From Cupriavidus sp. BIS7 (GTDB taxonomy: Bacteria; Pseudomonadota; Gammaproteobacteria; Burkholderiales; Burkholderiaceae): 33,812 nucleotides of DNA. The position numbers and the translations under genes are program-made. The notes beneath the pieces were generated by a model. That model was not told the DNA's origin and made no database searches. It worked only from the letters and a program-made list of their open reading frames with translations. Below are positions 24,901 through 32,135 of this stretch, in pieces; position 1 is the stretch's first letter, and each line of letters starts with the position of its first letter. Location: NCBI RefSeq assembly GCF_000292345.1, contig NZ_ALOU01000077.1, positions 1 through 33,812 of the forward strand. Direction: 5' to 3'.

Positions 24901-25947
24901 CCCGTCAGCATCAGCGGCAAGGTCAATCCACTTGGCGAACAGCTCTATCTTGATATCGTGGCCAAGGCATCGGGCGTGGAACTCACGCGCCTGACGCCGT
25001 ATGCAGCCAAGTACGCGGGCTATCCGATCACCAAGGGCAAGCTGACCGTCGATGTGGCGTACAAGATCGAGAACGGCAAGCTGGACGCGAAGAACCACCT
25101 CTACCTGGACCAGCTCACGTTTGGCGACAAGGTGGACAGTCCCGACGCGGTCAAGCTGCCGGTGCTGCTGGCGGTGTCGCTGCTCAAGGACCGCAATGGC
25201 GTGATCGACATCAACCTGCCGGTCTCGGGCTCATTGTCGGACCCGGAGTTCAGTATTGGCGGCGTGATCCTGCGCGTGATCGGAAACCTGATTGCCAAGG
25301 CGATTACCTCGCCGTTTGCGCTGATTGCCCATGCGTTCGGCGGCAACGCCGAGGAACTCGGTTATATCGAGTTCGCACCAGGGTCATCCACGCTGACCGA
25401 CGACGCGCGCAAGAAGATCGAGACGGTTGGCAAGGCGCTTGCAGACCGGCCGTCGCTCAAGCTGGAAATCAGCGGCCGTATCGATCCGGCCACCGATGCC
25501 GATGGCGCGCGCCGTGTCTGGCTGAACCAGCGCATTGCCGAAGCCAAGCAGCGTGATCTGCGCCGTTCGGCACAGGCGGGCGATCAGGCGGAGGAAGGCG
25601 AGGGCGGCGAGCAGGGTGCCAATGTCACCGTGTCCCCACAGGAGTATCCGAAGTACCTGGCGGCCGTGTACAAGCGGGAATCGTTCAAGAAGCCCACCAA
25701 TTTCATCGGACTGAACAAGTCCTTGCCGCCAGCGGAAATGGAGAAGCTGCTGCTCGAACACGCGCCCGTGACCGACACGGAACTGCGCGCGCTGGCAGAC
25801 CAGCGGGCGCTGGTGGTCAAGCAATCGCTCGAGCGTGATGGCAAGGTGCCTGGAGAGAGGCTGTTCCTGACGGCGCCGAAACTCAGCGCTGAAGGGATCA
25901 AGGACAAGGGCACTCCCAACCGCGTCGATTTCTCCATTCGCCAGTAA
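21973..25947 (+). CDS. Giant DUF748/AsmA-like envelope protein with OmpA-like C-terminus
   Basis: A 1324-residue protein with one N-terminal membrane helix (about 23-50) and the rest in the periplasm. It carries repeated DUF748 units ('VTLGGAHVRPFNLAATINDL', 'VDRLSVHVVRDANGRMNFAD', 'GGVSIDKGNINFSDFFVQPN') typical of the AsmA-like family, whose members form long beta-groove bridges and help move phospholipids to the outer membrane. Two Ala/Pro-rich low-complexity linkers occur near 358-375 and 878-915. The C-terminus from about 1130 ('YIEFAPGSSTLTDDARKKIE') resembles an OmpA-type peptidoglycan-binding domain, although the usual Arg/Asn pattern is disturbed. The ATG follows GGGGTGA. Stand-alone gene; the role in lipid transport is family inference. 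Confidence 0.9.
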   Translation: MAFKDSIQAATGAAMATPRRRVAVRVAGGVAAALAVFGLAGYFGGPPLIKYLVEKNATEALGRKVTLGGAHVRPFNLAATINDLTIFEPDGKTPMVTLGEVEATTSAASVWHLAPVVDFLHVDRLSVHVVRDANGRMNFADIQDRFAALPPKPAGAKPARFSVSNIAVTNTSFVYDDKLLNTVQRVENFTLTLPFLSNLPHDVTINTRPSLFAKVNGSPLALDGTMQPFADTHEANLNINLDGLEIPKYMAFAPRLKDAEVKSGLVDTRLNIDFRQEKDKQDLYVSGTVTLRDADVVTHAGASMVKAGRLAVDLDRVEPLGRKAHVKSIELDGFDLQAQRRADGTLDLATAFLPEGMKTTPAQAPSASASAPASAVAASGVQAPPKTEDAPWAYAVDHIVVKDAKLGFADALAPSGPGKLDIGPVNVDIAQLASSGDKPARLDATITIADGQTIKHSGELDLKRGTLNGTLETAGVRPQGLSAWWPRELESQFGDTGINATLNYKMAWSQPVLQFTLDKSRVELSPVYVATREPVSVPNSPAAAAGDADSTAKAASAPARKDRAQRGPRTARRAADTEGANLPLLKADKLVLEDIQFDLAKQTFETSQVSLVQPQIAATRDHQGQLLEMARIWAVQSKASTAAQAHGPAAAKAPTNGGAAAQGWKVRVGKVVVDGGSARLADYEPADANRGRPVIHQFRNIALNTGTVTWPLSPGAVPMKLHAEGGRKGVMNIDGQVMPTGPAAQLQLDLRELDLAPLQPYMADRFNAALRSGALTLKGKVAYEAPAGKPMAVRFNGNVVAGNVRTVDRITGDDFLRWRTLAVSGIDFNMNDAKGPLQLGINNVALSDFYARVILNANGRLNLQDVMAGGAAKGEAAPSTSLTQANPASAPAAKGEAAPASAPAAAPAPAQAAGPKPQIRLGGVSIDKGNINFSDFFVQPNYSANLTGMKGSVSKVSSGDPTPADLALDGRLDDDAPVSISGKVNPLGEQLYLDIVAKASGVELTRLTPYAAKYAGYPITKGKLTVDVAYKIENGKLDAKNHLYLDQLTFGDKVDSPDAVKLPVLLAVSLLKDRNGVIDINLPVSGSLSDPEFSIGGVILRVIGNLIAKAITSPFALIAHAFGGNAEELGYIEFAPGSSTLTDDARKKIETVGKALADRPSLKLEISGRIDPATDADGARRVWLNQRIAEAKQRDLRRSAQAGDQAEEGEGGEQGANVTVSPQEYPKYLAAVYKRESFKKPTNFIGLNKSLPPAEMEKLLLEHAPVTDTELRALADQRALVVKQSLERDGKVPGERLFLTAPKLSAEGIKDKGTPNRVDFSIRQ

Positions 25948-25965
25948 CCACCCCTGCCACCGCAA

Positions 25966-26002
25966 CTGCCGGCGTTTGAACGGTTCGCTCGAACGCCGGC
26001 AG
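25966..26002. terminator. Inverted repeat after the DUF748 gene
   Basis: CTGCCGGCGTT (25966-25976) and AACGCCGGCAG (25992-26002) form a perfect 11-bp stem with a 15-nt loop that can pair partly further. No U-tract follows, so termination would be inefficient or Rho-assisted. Confidence 0.45.
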
Positions 26003-26065
26003 GGGGCGCGTCACCAAAACCGCGTATCATGCGCCCGAACTTGAAAATCATATCGGGAGCGAGAT

Positions 26066-26257
26066 GTGCAGCAGGAAGCAGAAGTAATTGCCTACAAGAC
26101 CTGGGTTTGCCTGATTTGCGGCTGGGTGTACGACGAGGAACTGGGCTTGCCTGAAGACGGCCTTGCACCGGGCACGCGGTGGGAAGATATCCCCGAGGAC
26201 TGGCGCTGCCCGGAGTGCGATGTCGGCAAGGGCGATTTCTCGATGATCGAGATCTGA
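26066..26257 (+). CDS. Rubredoxin
   Basis: A 63-residue one-iron electron carrier. The iron ligands are Cys15 and Cys18 ('WVCLICGWVYDEE') and Cys48 and Cys51 ('DWRCPECDVGKGDF'), the classic two-knuckle arrangement, and 'GLAPGTRWEDIPEDW' is the conserved core. The second knuckle has Asp52 where Gly is usual. The GTG at 26066 follows GGGAG; the overlapping ATG at 26064 is out of frame. It stands alone: no rubredoxin reductase or alkane hydroxylase gene is near, so its partner lies elsewhere. In betaproteobacteria such single rubredoxins are often linked to oxidase or hydroxylase maturation. Confidence 0.95.
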   Translation: MQQEAEVIAYKTWVCLICGWVYDEELGLPEDGLAPGTRWEDIPEDWRCPECDVGKGDFSMIEI

Positions 26258-26425
26258 TTAGTGAGCTTCGTGCCGGGCATCGGGCCGGCATATGCCCGCC
26301 CGCTGCCGCCGACGCGAGCAACGCGTATAGCGTATGCGGTACGGGTGGCTGCAGCGCCACAATGCCGTACTGACAGTCACAACCAGCAGCGTCACCATGA
26401 TGGCGGCGAGCACGGGTAACGACAT
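26258..26425 (-). CDS. Very small single-helix membrane protein (55 aa)
   Basis: The ATG at 26425 is preceded by a near-perfect AAGGAGG with 4-nt spacing, strong evidence of translation. Residues 2-22 ('SLPVLAAIMVTLLVVTVSTA') form one membrane helix, followed by a basic Cys/Arg-rich tail ('RCSHPYRIRYTRCSRRRQ') that should stay in the cytoplasm. No family recognised. It lies 59 bp behind another tiny membrane protein on the same strand, and its stop abuts the rubredoxin stop. Confidence 0.55.
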   Translation of the reverse strand: MSLPVLAAIMVTLLVVTVSTALWRCSHPYRIRYTRCSRRRQRAGICRPDARHEAH

Positions 26426-26484
26426 CGCGCCTCCTTCTCTCTCAAACAGGCGCTTCACACTGGAACTGAACCGCGTCGGTCACC

Positions 26485-26673
26485 CTAGATCAGCAGCGGC
26501 AGTGCCTCCAGCACCAATACCCCAAGCAGTACCCCGATGATCGCGCCTGCGCAGCGGCAACTGATGCGCAACGCCTTGGCGGCAATCGGAATCGCGCTCA
26601 TCGCCAGGAGGCCGACGAGTGCCATGGGGATCAGGAATACAAGATCATGCGCCTGTAACTGAAGATGCAGCAT
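26485..26673 (-). CDS. Small two-helix membrane protein (62 aa)
   Basis: The ATG at 26673 follows AGGAGA with good spacing. The protein begins 'MLHLQLQAHDLVFLIPMALV' and has two hydrophobic helices (about 10-32 and 40-60) joined by a short polar turn ('KALRISCRCAG'). The longer open frame upstream contains the 12-bp repeat run and is unlikely to be translated. A candidate -10 TATACT lies about 40 bp upstream on the minus strand. It probably forms an operon with the 55-residue protein. I do not recognise the family. Confidence 0.6.
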   Translation of the reverse strand: MLHLQLQAHDLVFLIPMALVGLLAMSAIPIAAKALRISCRCAGAIIGVLLGVLVLEALPLLI

Positions 26674-26997
26674 GGCGGTCTCCTGTCTTGCTTCTTTGTA
26701 CTTCCAGTATAGGCAGTGTGTGGCGAATACAAGGCTGGAGCACTTGGGGTTGTCCCGCACCGTTTGATGCGTGGGGCGTACTCGGTGATGCGCCGTGTCT
26801 CGCCCGAGTGACTTCCGGGCGCGCGGTTTGTACGCCGGTTTGTACGCCGGCTTGTACCCCGTTTGTACCGTGGGCAACGCACGGCGCACCGTTTCTCGTG
26901 TGGTTTTCCTGCTGTGTCAGCCGTATCGATGCCAGGTGTCCTATGCTGGACGCACAGGGTCGCTCACGGAGTCACCCATAGGAGACTGGAGGACGCT
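26674..26997. other. Divergent intergenic region with a repeat run
   Basis: It separates the small membrane proteins (minus) from the four-helix membrane protein (plus). It holds a minus-strand TATACT, the 12-bp repeats at 26825-26870, and no other supported gene. Confidence 0.5.
26825..26870 (+). repeat. 12-bp tandem repeat, four copies
   Basis: GGTTTGTACGCC (26825-26836 and 26837-26848, exact), GGCTTGTACCCC (26849-26860) and a shortened GTTTGTACCG (26861-26870). The run is non-coding and lies about 130 bp upstream of the gene at 26998. Confidence 0.9.
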
Positions 26998-27501
26998 ATG
27001 GAACTACACATGCATTCGCACAACTACGTGCGTCGCCTGCCGGACTGGACAGCGGCCGCCGTATCGGGGCTGGCAGCGGGCGCGCTGTTGCTGGTCGTGG
27101 AAATGTTCTGGTCGTCGATGGTGACCGGCGTGCACCCGTGGGGCACCACACGCATGATTGCTGCCATCGTGATGGGGCGCGAGGTACTGCAGAACTCGTT
27201 CTTCAGCGTTGGCACCGTGGCGGCGGCACTGATCATTCACTTCGTGCTCGGTGCGGTACTTGGCTGCGTGCTGTGCGCGATCATCGCGCCGTTCCAGCTC
27301 GATTCGAGCGTCGGCATGTCGATGCTCGTGGGCGCCGCGTTCGGCCTGGTGGTGTACCTGTTCAATTTCTACGTGATGACCAGCGCGTTCCCCTGGTTCA
27401 TCGATGTACGCGGCGCGCATACGCTGGTGGGCCACCTGATATTCGGCATGGCCATCGCACTCTGCTACTGGAAGCTGGAATCGCGCGATGTATCGCACTA
27501 G
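26998..27501 (+). CDS. Four-helix membrane protein upstream of the caa3 oxidase
   Basis: A 167-residue integral membrane protein with about four helices (roughly 20-42, 72-98, 108-130, 142-158). The N-terminus is His-rich (His4, His6, His8). Conserved-looking stretches are 'VTGVHPWGTTRMIAAIVMGR', 'VYLFNFYVMTSAFPWF' and 'HTLVGHLIFGMAIALCYWKL', with charged or aromatic residues at helix ends. The ATG at 26998 follows GGAGG. It precedes the oxidase operon by 269 bp but is separated from it by an intrinsic terminator, so it is probably transcribed alone. I do not recognise a characterised family. A role with the oxidase is suggested only by position. Confidence 0.75.
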   Translation: MELHMHSHNYVRRLPDWTAAAVSGLAAGALLLVVEMFWSSMVTGVHPWGTTRMIAAIVMGREVLQNSFFSVGTVAAALIIHFVLGAVLGCVLCAIIAPFQLDSSVGMSMLVGAAFGLVVYLFNFYVMTSAFPWFIDVRGAHTLVGHLIFGMAIALCYWKLESRDVSH

Positions 27502-27589
27502 ATACTCGGGAAGGTGCGCCAGATACATCATGCGTTGATGCAAAGGTTGCGTCGCGCGCTTTGCCACTACACGGGCCGCGCGCGGCCAC

Positions 27590-27629
27590 AATGGCGGATG
27601 GGAAGGAAGCTTCCCCTCCGCCATTTTTT
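27590..27629 (+). terminator. Intrinsic terminator before the oxidase operon
   Basis: AATGGCGGA-T-GGGAAG pairs with CTTCCC-C-TCCGCCATT (one mismatch) around a GAAG loop, followed by TTTTTT. It ends the transcript of the membrane protein gene at 26998 and isolates the oxidase operon. Confidence 0.88.
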
Positions 27630-27770
27630 ATTGCGGCGCACGCGTGGCCTTGCGTACGTCAATCGGGGCAATGTCGCCTTGCAGTGACCTGAAGCGATGC
27701 ACTAGTCTTAATCCACTTGCGCAGTTTGCGCTTTCCTCGCGGCTTTCTGCCTGCGCGGAGGAGGGTGGAT

Positions 27771-28946
27771 ATGGCGATCGCCATCGCACTCGTCATCATC
27801 GTCGTCGCTTCGGTGCTCTTTCATTTCGTGAGCCCGTGGTGGGCGACGCCGCTGGCGTCCAACTGGAAACAGATGGACGATACGCTGACCATTACCCTCG
27901 TCATCACCGGCCTGTTCTTCGTCGTCCTCAACCTGCTGATCGGCTACATCGTCTGGCGCTTCCGCCACCGTGACGGACATCGCGCGGCCTATGAGCCGGA
28001 AAACCGGAAGCTTGAACTCTGGCTGGTGGGCGTGACGGCGGTGGGCATCATCGCGCTGCTGGCGCCAGGGCTGATCGTCTATGCCGACTATGTACGGCCG
28101 CCGCGCGAGGCGATGATTATGGAGGTGGTGGGGCAGCAGTGGCAGTGGGCATTCCGCTTTCCCGGCAAGAGTGGCCAGCTGGGTACCAGCGACCCGCGCT
28201 TCGTTAGCGGCACCAACCCGCTCGGGCTGAACCCGGACGATCCCAACGGGCAGGACAACGTAGTCGTGATGGGCCCGGAGGTGCATCTGCCGCTGAATCG
28301 CCCGATCAAGGTATTGCTGCGCTCCAAGGACGTGCTGCATGACTTCTACGTGCCGCCATTCCGCGCGCGCATGAATATGGTGCCGGGCATGGTGACCTCG
28401 TTCTGGTTCACGCCGACCAAGGCCGGCCGCTTCGATATCCTCTGCGCGCAGCTTTGCGGTATCGGCCACTACAACATGCGTGGGCATGTCGTGGTGGAGG
28501 ACCAGGCGGCATTCGATGCGTGGCTGGGGCAGCAGCAGACGTTTGCGATGACGCTGGCCAAGGCCGCTGCGGCGGCTGCGCCCGCGGCGCCTGCTCCGGG
28601 CGCTGCACAGCCGCCCGCCGGCGGCGCCGACCTGGCGGCCGAGGGTCGCGCGCTGGCGCAGAGCAAGGGGTGCGTCGCCTGTCATAGCGCCGATGGCAGC
28701 GCCGGCGTAGGGCCGACGTGGAAGGGCTTGTATGGCAGCACCCAGACGTTCTCCGACGGCACCAGCGCGAAGGTCGACGATGCCTTCCTGAAGGAGGAGA
28801 TCGAAGAACCGCAGGCGCGCATCGTCAAGGGGTTCGGCCCGGTCATGCCCAAGCTGCCGGTCACCGATGCGGACGTGGTGGCGCTATCCGCCTATATCCG
28901 GTCATTGGGCACGGGTGCGACGGGTGCGCCGCAGGCCGGCAAATAG
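27771..28946 (+). CDS. coxM: caa3-type cytochrome c oxidase subunit II fused to cytochrome c
   Basis: A 391-residue subunit II that receives electrons at the binuclear CuA centre. Two membrane helices occur near 5-25 and 40-65. The cupredoxin domain follows with CuA ligands His190 ('DVLHDFYVPP'), Cys225, Cys229, His233 and Met236 ('CAQLCGIGHYNM') and the electron-entry 'GQQWQWAF'. An Ala/Pro-rich linker leads to a C-terminal cytochrome c domain with heme motif Cys301-x2-Cys304-His305 (CVACH), the mark of caa3 enzymes. The ATG at 27771 has GGAGG and GGTGG upstream. First of five co-directional oxidase genes; the arrangement matches the coxMNOP type known from Bradyrhizobium (name from memory). 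Confidence 0.94.
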   Translation: MAIAIALVIIVVASVLFHFVSPWWATPLASNWKQMDDTLTITLVITGLFFVVLNLLIGYIVWRFRHRDGHRAAYEPENRKLELWLVGVTAVGIIALLAPGLIVYADYVRPPREAMIMEVVGQQWQWAFRFPGKSGQLGTSDPRFVSGTNPLGLNPDDPNGQDNVVVMGPEVHLPLNRPIKVLLRSKDVLHDFYVPPFRARMNMVPGMVTSFWFTPTKAGRFDILCAQLCGIGHYNMRGHVVVEDQAAFDAWLGQQQTFAMTLAKAAAAAAPAAPAPGAAQPPAGGADLAAEGRALAQSKGCVACHSADGSAGVGPTWKGLYGSTQTFSDGTSAKVDDAFLKEEIEEPQARIVKGFGPVMPKLPVTDADVVALSAYIRSLGTGATGAPQAGK

Positions 28947-28983
28947 CGGGCTGATGCGAAGTCAGAGATCGGGGGATTGAGAG

Positions 28984-30741
28984 ATGGCCTACGCCGACGA
29001 TGCTGCCCACCACGGCCCGCAGAGCTTCTGGACACGCTATGTCTGGAGCCAGGACCACAAGGTGATTGCGGTGCAGTACACGCTGGTTGCCATCTGCGTG
29101 GGGCTGGTGGGCGTGGCGTTGTCGAACCTGATGAGGCTGCAGCTGGGCTTCCCCGGCAAGTTCGCGTTTATCGACGCCAACCACTACTACCAGTTCGTGA
29201 CGATGCACGGGATGATCATGGTGATCTACCTGCTGACGGCATTGTTCCTGGGGGGCTTTGGCAATTACCTGATCCCGCTGATGGTGGGCGCCCGCGACAT
29301 GGTGTTCCCGTTCCTGAACATGCTCAGTTTCTGGGTCTACCTGCTTTCCGTGCTGGTGCTGCTGGCCAGCTTCTTCGTTCCGGGCGGGCCCACCGGGGCA
29401 GGCTGGACGCTCTATCCGCCGCAGGCAATTCTGCCCGGCACGCCGGGATATGAATGGGGCATCATCCTGATGCTGGTTTCGCTGCTGATCTTCATCGTGG
29501 CGGCAACCATGGGTGGCCTGAACTACGTGACCACCGTGCTGCAGGCGCGCACGGAAGGCATGACGATGCTGCGCATGCCACTGGCCGTGTGGGGCATCTT
29601 CATGGCGACGATCCTCGCGCTGCTGGCTTTCCCTGCGCTGTTCGTTTCTGGTGTGATGATGCTGCTCGACAAGACGCTCGGCACGAGCTTCTTCATGCCG
29701 GCAATGGTCTCGATGGGACAGCAGCTCAACTACAAGGGTGGCAGCCCGTTGCTGTTCCAGCACCTGTTCTGGTTCTTCGGCCACCCGGAGGTCTACATCG
29801 TCGCGCTGCCGGCGTTCGGCATCGTTTCCGATCTGGTCAGCGTTCATTCGCGCAAGAGCATCTTCGGCTATCGCACGATGGTGTGGGCCATCCTGGCCAT
29901 CGGCGTGCTGTCTGTCGTCGTGTGGGCACACCACATGTTCGTGAGCGGGATGAACCCGTACTTCGGCTTCTTCTTCGCAACCACCACGCTGATCATTGCG
30001 GTGCCCACCGCCATCAAGGTCTACAACTGGGTGATCACGCTATGGCGCGGCGACATCCATTTCACCGTGCCGATGCTGTTCGCCATCGCGTTCATCAGCA
30101 CGTTCGTGATCGGCGGCCTGACGGGCCTGTTCCTCGGCAACGTGAGCGTGGACATCCCGCTCTCGAATACTTACTTCGTTGTTGCGCATTTCCATATGGT
30201 GATGGGCGTATCGCCGATCCTGGTCGTGTTCGGCGGCATCTACCACTGGTACCCGAAGGTCACCGGCCGCATGCTCAACGATACGATGGGCCGCATTCAT
30301 TTCTGGATCACGTTCGTCGGCACCTACGCGATCTTCTTCCCGATGCACTACCTGGGAATCCTGGGCATGCCACGGCGCTACTACGCCTGGGATAACTACA
30401 GCTTCATCCCGGAATCGGCGCACACGATGAACATGTACATCTCGATCGCGGCCTTCATCGTCGCGGCGGCGCAATTGCTGTTCGTCTTCAACCTGGCGTG
30501 GAGCCTGCGGCGCGGGCAGCACGCCGGGTCCAACCCGTGGCGTGCGGCATCGCTTGAATGGCAGACGCCGCAGACGCCGCCGGTGCACGGCAATTGGGGC
30601 GCGCATCTTCCCGTGGTCTATCGCTGGGCCTACGCGTACAGCGTGCCGGGCGCGAAGGAGGACTTCATCGCGCAGAACGCGCCGCCGGAGGAAGGGGGCA
30701 GCGAGCCCGAGCCGCACGCAAGACGGGGAGCTGTCGCATGA
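28984..30741 (+). CDS. coxN: Cytochrome c oxidase subunit I (heme-copper oxidase, A-type)
   Basis: Catalytic subunit that reduces oxygen to water and pumps protons. The protein has 585 residues and 12 or more helices. Metal ligands are all present: His75 (low-spin heme, 'TMHGMIMVIY'), His267 with cross-linked Tyr271 ('GHPEVYIVALP'), His316-His317 (CuB, 'WAHHMF'), His402 (high-spin heme) and His404 ('VAHFHMVMG'). The K-channel Lys345 lies in 'VPTAIKVYNW', and Glu269 in HPEVY gives the D-channel residue, so it is an A-type oxidase. It starts 37 bp after subunit II with GGGGGATTGAG upstream, and its stop overlaps the next start (ATGA). The C-terminal tail (about 530-585) is polar. Confidence 0.97.
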   Translation: MAYADDAAHHGPQSFWTRYVWSQDHKVIAVQYTLVAICVGLVGVALSNLMRLQLGFPGKFAFIDANHYYQFVTMHGMIMVIYLLTALFLGGFGNYLIPLMVGARDMVFPFLNMLSFWVYLLSVLVLLASFFVPGGPTGAGWTLYPPQAILPGTPGYEWGIILMLVSLLIFIVAATMGGLNYVTTVLQARTEGMTMLRMPLAVWGIFMATILALLAFPALFVSGVMMLLDKTLGTSFFMPAMVSMGQQLNYKGGSPLLFQHLFWFFGHPEVYIVALPAFGIVSDLVSVHSRKSIFGYRTMVWAILAIGVLSVVVWAHHMFVSGMNPYFGFFFATTTLIIAVPTAIKVYNWVITLWRGDIHFTVPMLFAIAFISTFVIGGLTGLFLGNVSVDIPLSNTYFVVAHFHMVMGVSPILVVFGGIYHWYPKVTGRMLNDTMGRIHFWITFVGTYAIFFPMHYLGILGMPRRYYAWDNYSFIPESAHTMNMYISIAAFIVAAAQLLFVFNLAWSLRRGQHAGSNPWRAASLEWQTPQTPPVHGNWGAHLPVVYRWAYAYSVPGAKEDFIAQNAPPEEGGSEPEPHARRGAVA

Positions 30742-31406
30742 AAGCCAGATCATTGGCCGCGGATACACCGGCCGGCGTATTCAGGGTATCGCGCGAGTCC
30801 CCGGGGGGCGGGCCCGCCGGTGGCGACGCGCTCCACGGTCACGGCGCGCGCGCGCCGGGAAGTGTCGGCCTGTGGGTGTTCATGGGTGTGGTCACGGCGC
30901 TGTTCTCGCTGTTCCTTGCCGCCTACGTCATGCGCATGGACAGCCCCGACTGGCGGCGCATCGCGCTGCCGTGGCAGGTGTGGCTGTCAACAGCAGTGCT
31001 GGCTGCGGCCTGCGTGTCGATGGAGATAGCAAGGCGTGCCGCGCGGTCTGGCCGCATGGTGCGGGCGCGTCATGCGCTGCGCCTTGGGGGTGCCGGTGCG
31101 GTGGCGTTCGTCGCGGTGCAGTTGTGGGCATGGGAGGCCATGTACGCGATCCACGTTGTCCCCGCGAACAATCCGGCCGGCAGCTTCTTCTATCTGCTGA
31201 CGGCCATGCACGGCCTGCACATGCTCGGCGGATTGGTCGGGTTTGCGTTCGTGGCCGCGGATCGTGGCAGCGGAGCACGCACGGTAATGCGCATCGGCTT
31301 GTGCGCGCGTTACTGGCACTTCCTGCTCGGTGTATGGATCGTGCTGCTCGGCGCGCTGGGCTGGCTGACGCCGGAGATCGTCGCCTATGTCTGTGGCCGG
31401 GGATGA
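30738..31406 (+). CDS. coxO: Divergent cytochrome c oxidase subunit III-like protein
   Basis: A 222-residue membrane protein with about five helices, recognisable as subunit III by 'WEAMYAIHVVPANNPAGSFF', 'YLLTAMHGLHMLGGL' and 'YWHFLLGVWIVLLG'. Compared with the next gene, the usual 'YWHFVD' end has become YWHFLL, so it is a degenerate paralogue. The first 50 residues are a polar Gly/Ala/His-rich extension. The start is fixed by the ATGA overlap with subunit I. In coxMNOP-type operons two subunit III homologues occur (coxO and coxP), and this is the first of them. Its separate role is not known. Confidence 0.85.
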   Translation: MKARSLAADTPAGVFRVSRESPGGGPAGGDALHGHGARAPGSVGLWVFMGVVTALFSLFLAAYVMRMDSPDWRRIALPWQVWLSTAVLAAACVSMEIARRAARSGRMVRARHALRLGGAGAVAFVAVQLWAWEAMYAIHVVPANNPAGSFFYLLTAMHGLHMLGGLVGFAFVAADRGSGARTVMRIGLCARYWHFLLGVWIVLLGALGWLTPEIVAYVCGRG

Positions 31407-31422
31407 CGGAAAGGATGTGCCA

Positions 31423-32127
31423 ATGAGCTCGCAAGTGTCTTCTTCGCAGGCGTCGCCTCAGGAAGGCGGCCACCTGCCGGGCGGCCTCAAGGGTCTTGTC
31501 GCGGACTGGTCCTCGGATCAGCGTGCGTTCAAGGTGTCCTGGGGCAAGGCCATGATGTGGATCTTCCTGCTGTCGGACACGTTCATCTTCAGTTGTTTCC
31601 TGACTGGCTACATGACCGTGCGCATTTCCACCACAGCGCCGTGGCCGGACCCCAGCAAGGTATTCGCGGAGAATATCGCCGGCCATACGCTGCCACTGAT
31701 CCTGATCGCAATCATGACCTTCGTGCTGATCACAAGCAGCGGCACAATGGCGATGGCGGTGAACTTTGCCTACCGGCGCGAGCGGCGCCCGTGCGCGCTG
31801 CTGATGCTGGCCACCGCCGCGCTTGGGGCATCGTTCGTAGGCCTGCAGGCGTTCGAATGGACCACGCTGATTGTGGAGGAGGGCGTGCGGCCGTGGGGGA
31901 ACCCGATGGGCGCAGCGCAGTTCGGCTCCACGTTCTTCATGATCACCGGCTTCCACGGCTTTCACGTGACCTGCGGCGTGATATACCTGCTGACCATCGC
32001 CAGCAAGGTACTGCGCGGCCACTACGAGGCCAGCGGTAACTACCAGGTGGTGGAGATTGCCGGCCTGTACTGGCACTTCGTGGATCTGGTCTGGGTCTTC
32101 ATCTTCGCGCTGTTCTATCTCTGGTGA
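31423..32127 (+). CDS. coxP: Cytochrome c oxidase subunit III
   Basis: A 234-residue classical subunit III with five membrane helices. It has 'FLLSDTFIFSCFLTGYMTVR', the family Glu in 'GLQAFEWTTLIVEEGVRPWG', 'FFMITGFHGFHVTCGVIYLL' and the terminal 'YWHFVDLVWVFIFALFYLW'. Subunit III stabilises subunit I and supports proton uptake. The ATG at 31423 follows AAGGA and lies 16 bp after the previous stop; an earlier ATG at 31387 would overlap the previous gene and lacks a site. The N-terminus is Ser/Gln-rich and cytoplasmic. Fourth of the five oxidase genes. Confidence 0.94.
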   Translation: MSSQVSSSQASPQEGGHLPGGLKGLVADWSSDQRAFKVSWGKAMMWIFLLSDTFIFSCFLTGYMTVRISTTAPWPDPSKVFAENIAGHTLPLILIAIMTFVLITSSGTMAMAVNFAYRRERRPCALLMLATAALGASFVGLQAFEWTTLIVEEGVRPWGNPMGAAQFGSTFFMITGFHGFHVTCGVIYLLTIASKVLRGHYEASGNYQVVEIAGLYWHFVDLVWVFIFALFYLW

Positions 32128-32135
32128 GGTCGGCC

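Noticed and set aside
23296..25098. 600-codon minus-strand frame inside the DUF748 gene
   Set aside because: Composition of a shadow frame (Arg/His/Gly-rich), no family match by eye, fully inside a confident gene.
26707..26889. Lys/Tyr/Pro repeat peptide encoded on the minus strand by the 12-bp repeats
   Set aside because: It lies upstream of the better supported start at 26673 and the predicted promoter, so it is unlikely to be translated.
28861..29934. 357-codon minus-strand frame across the oxidase genes
   Set aside because: His/Gln/Arg-rich shadow of subunit I; no start signal.
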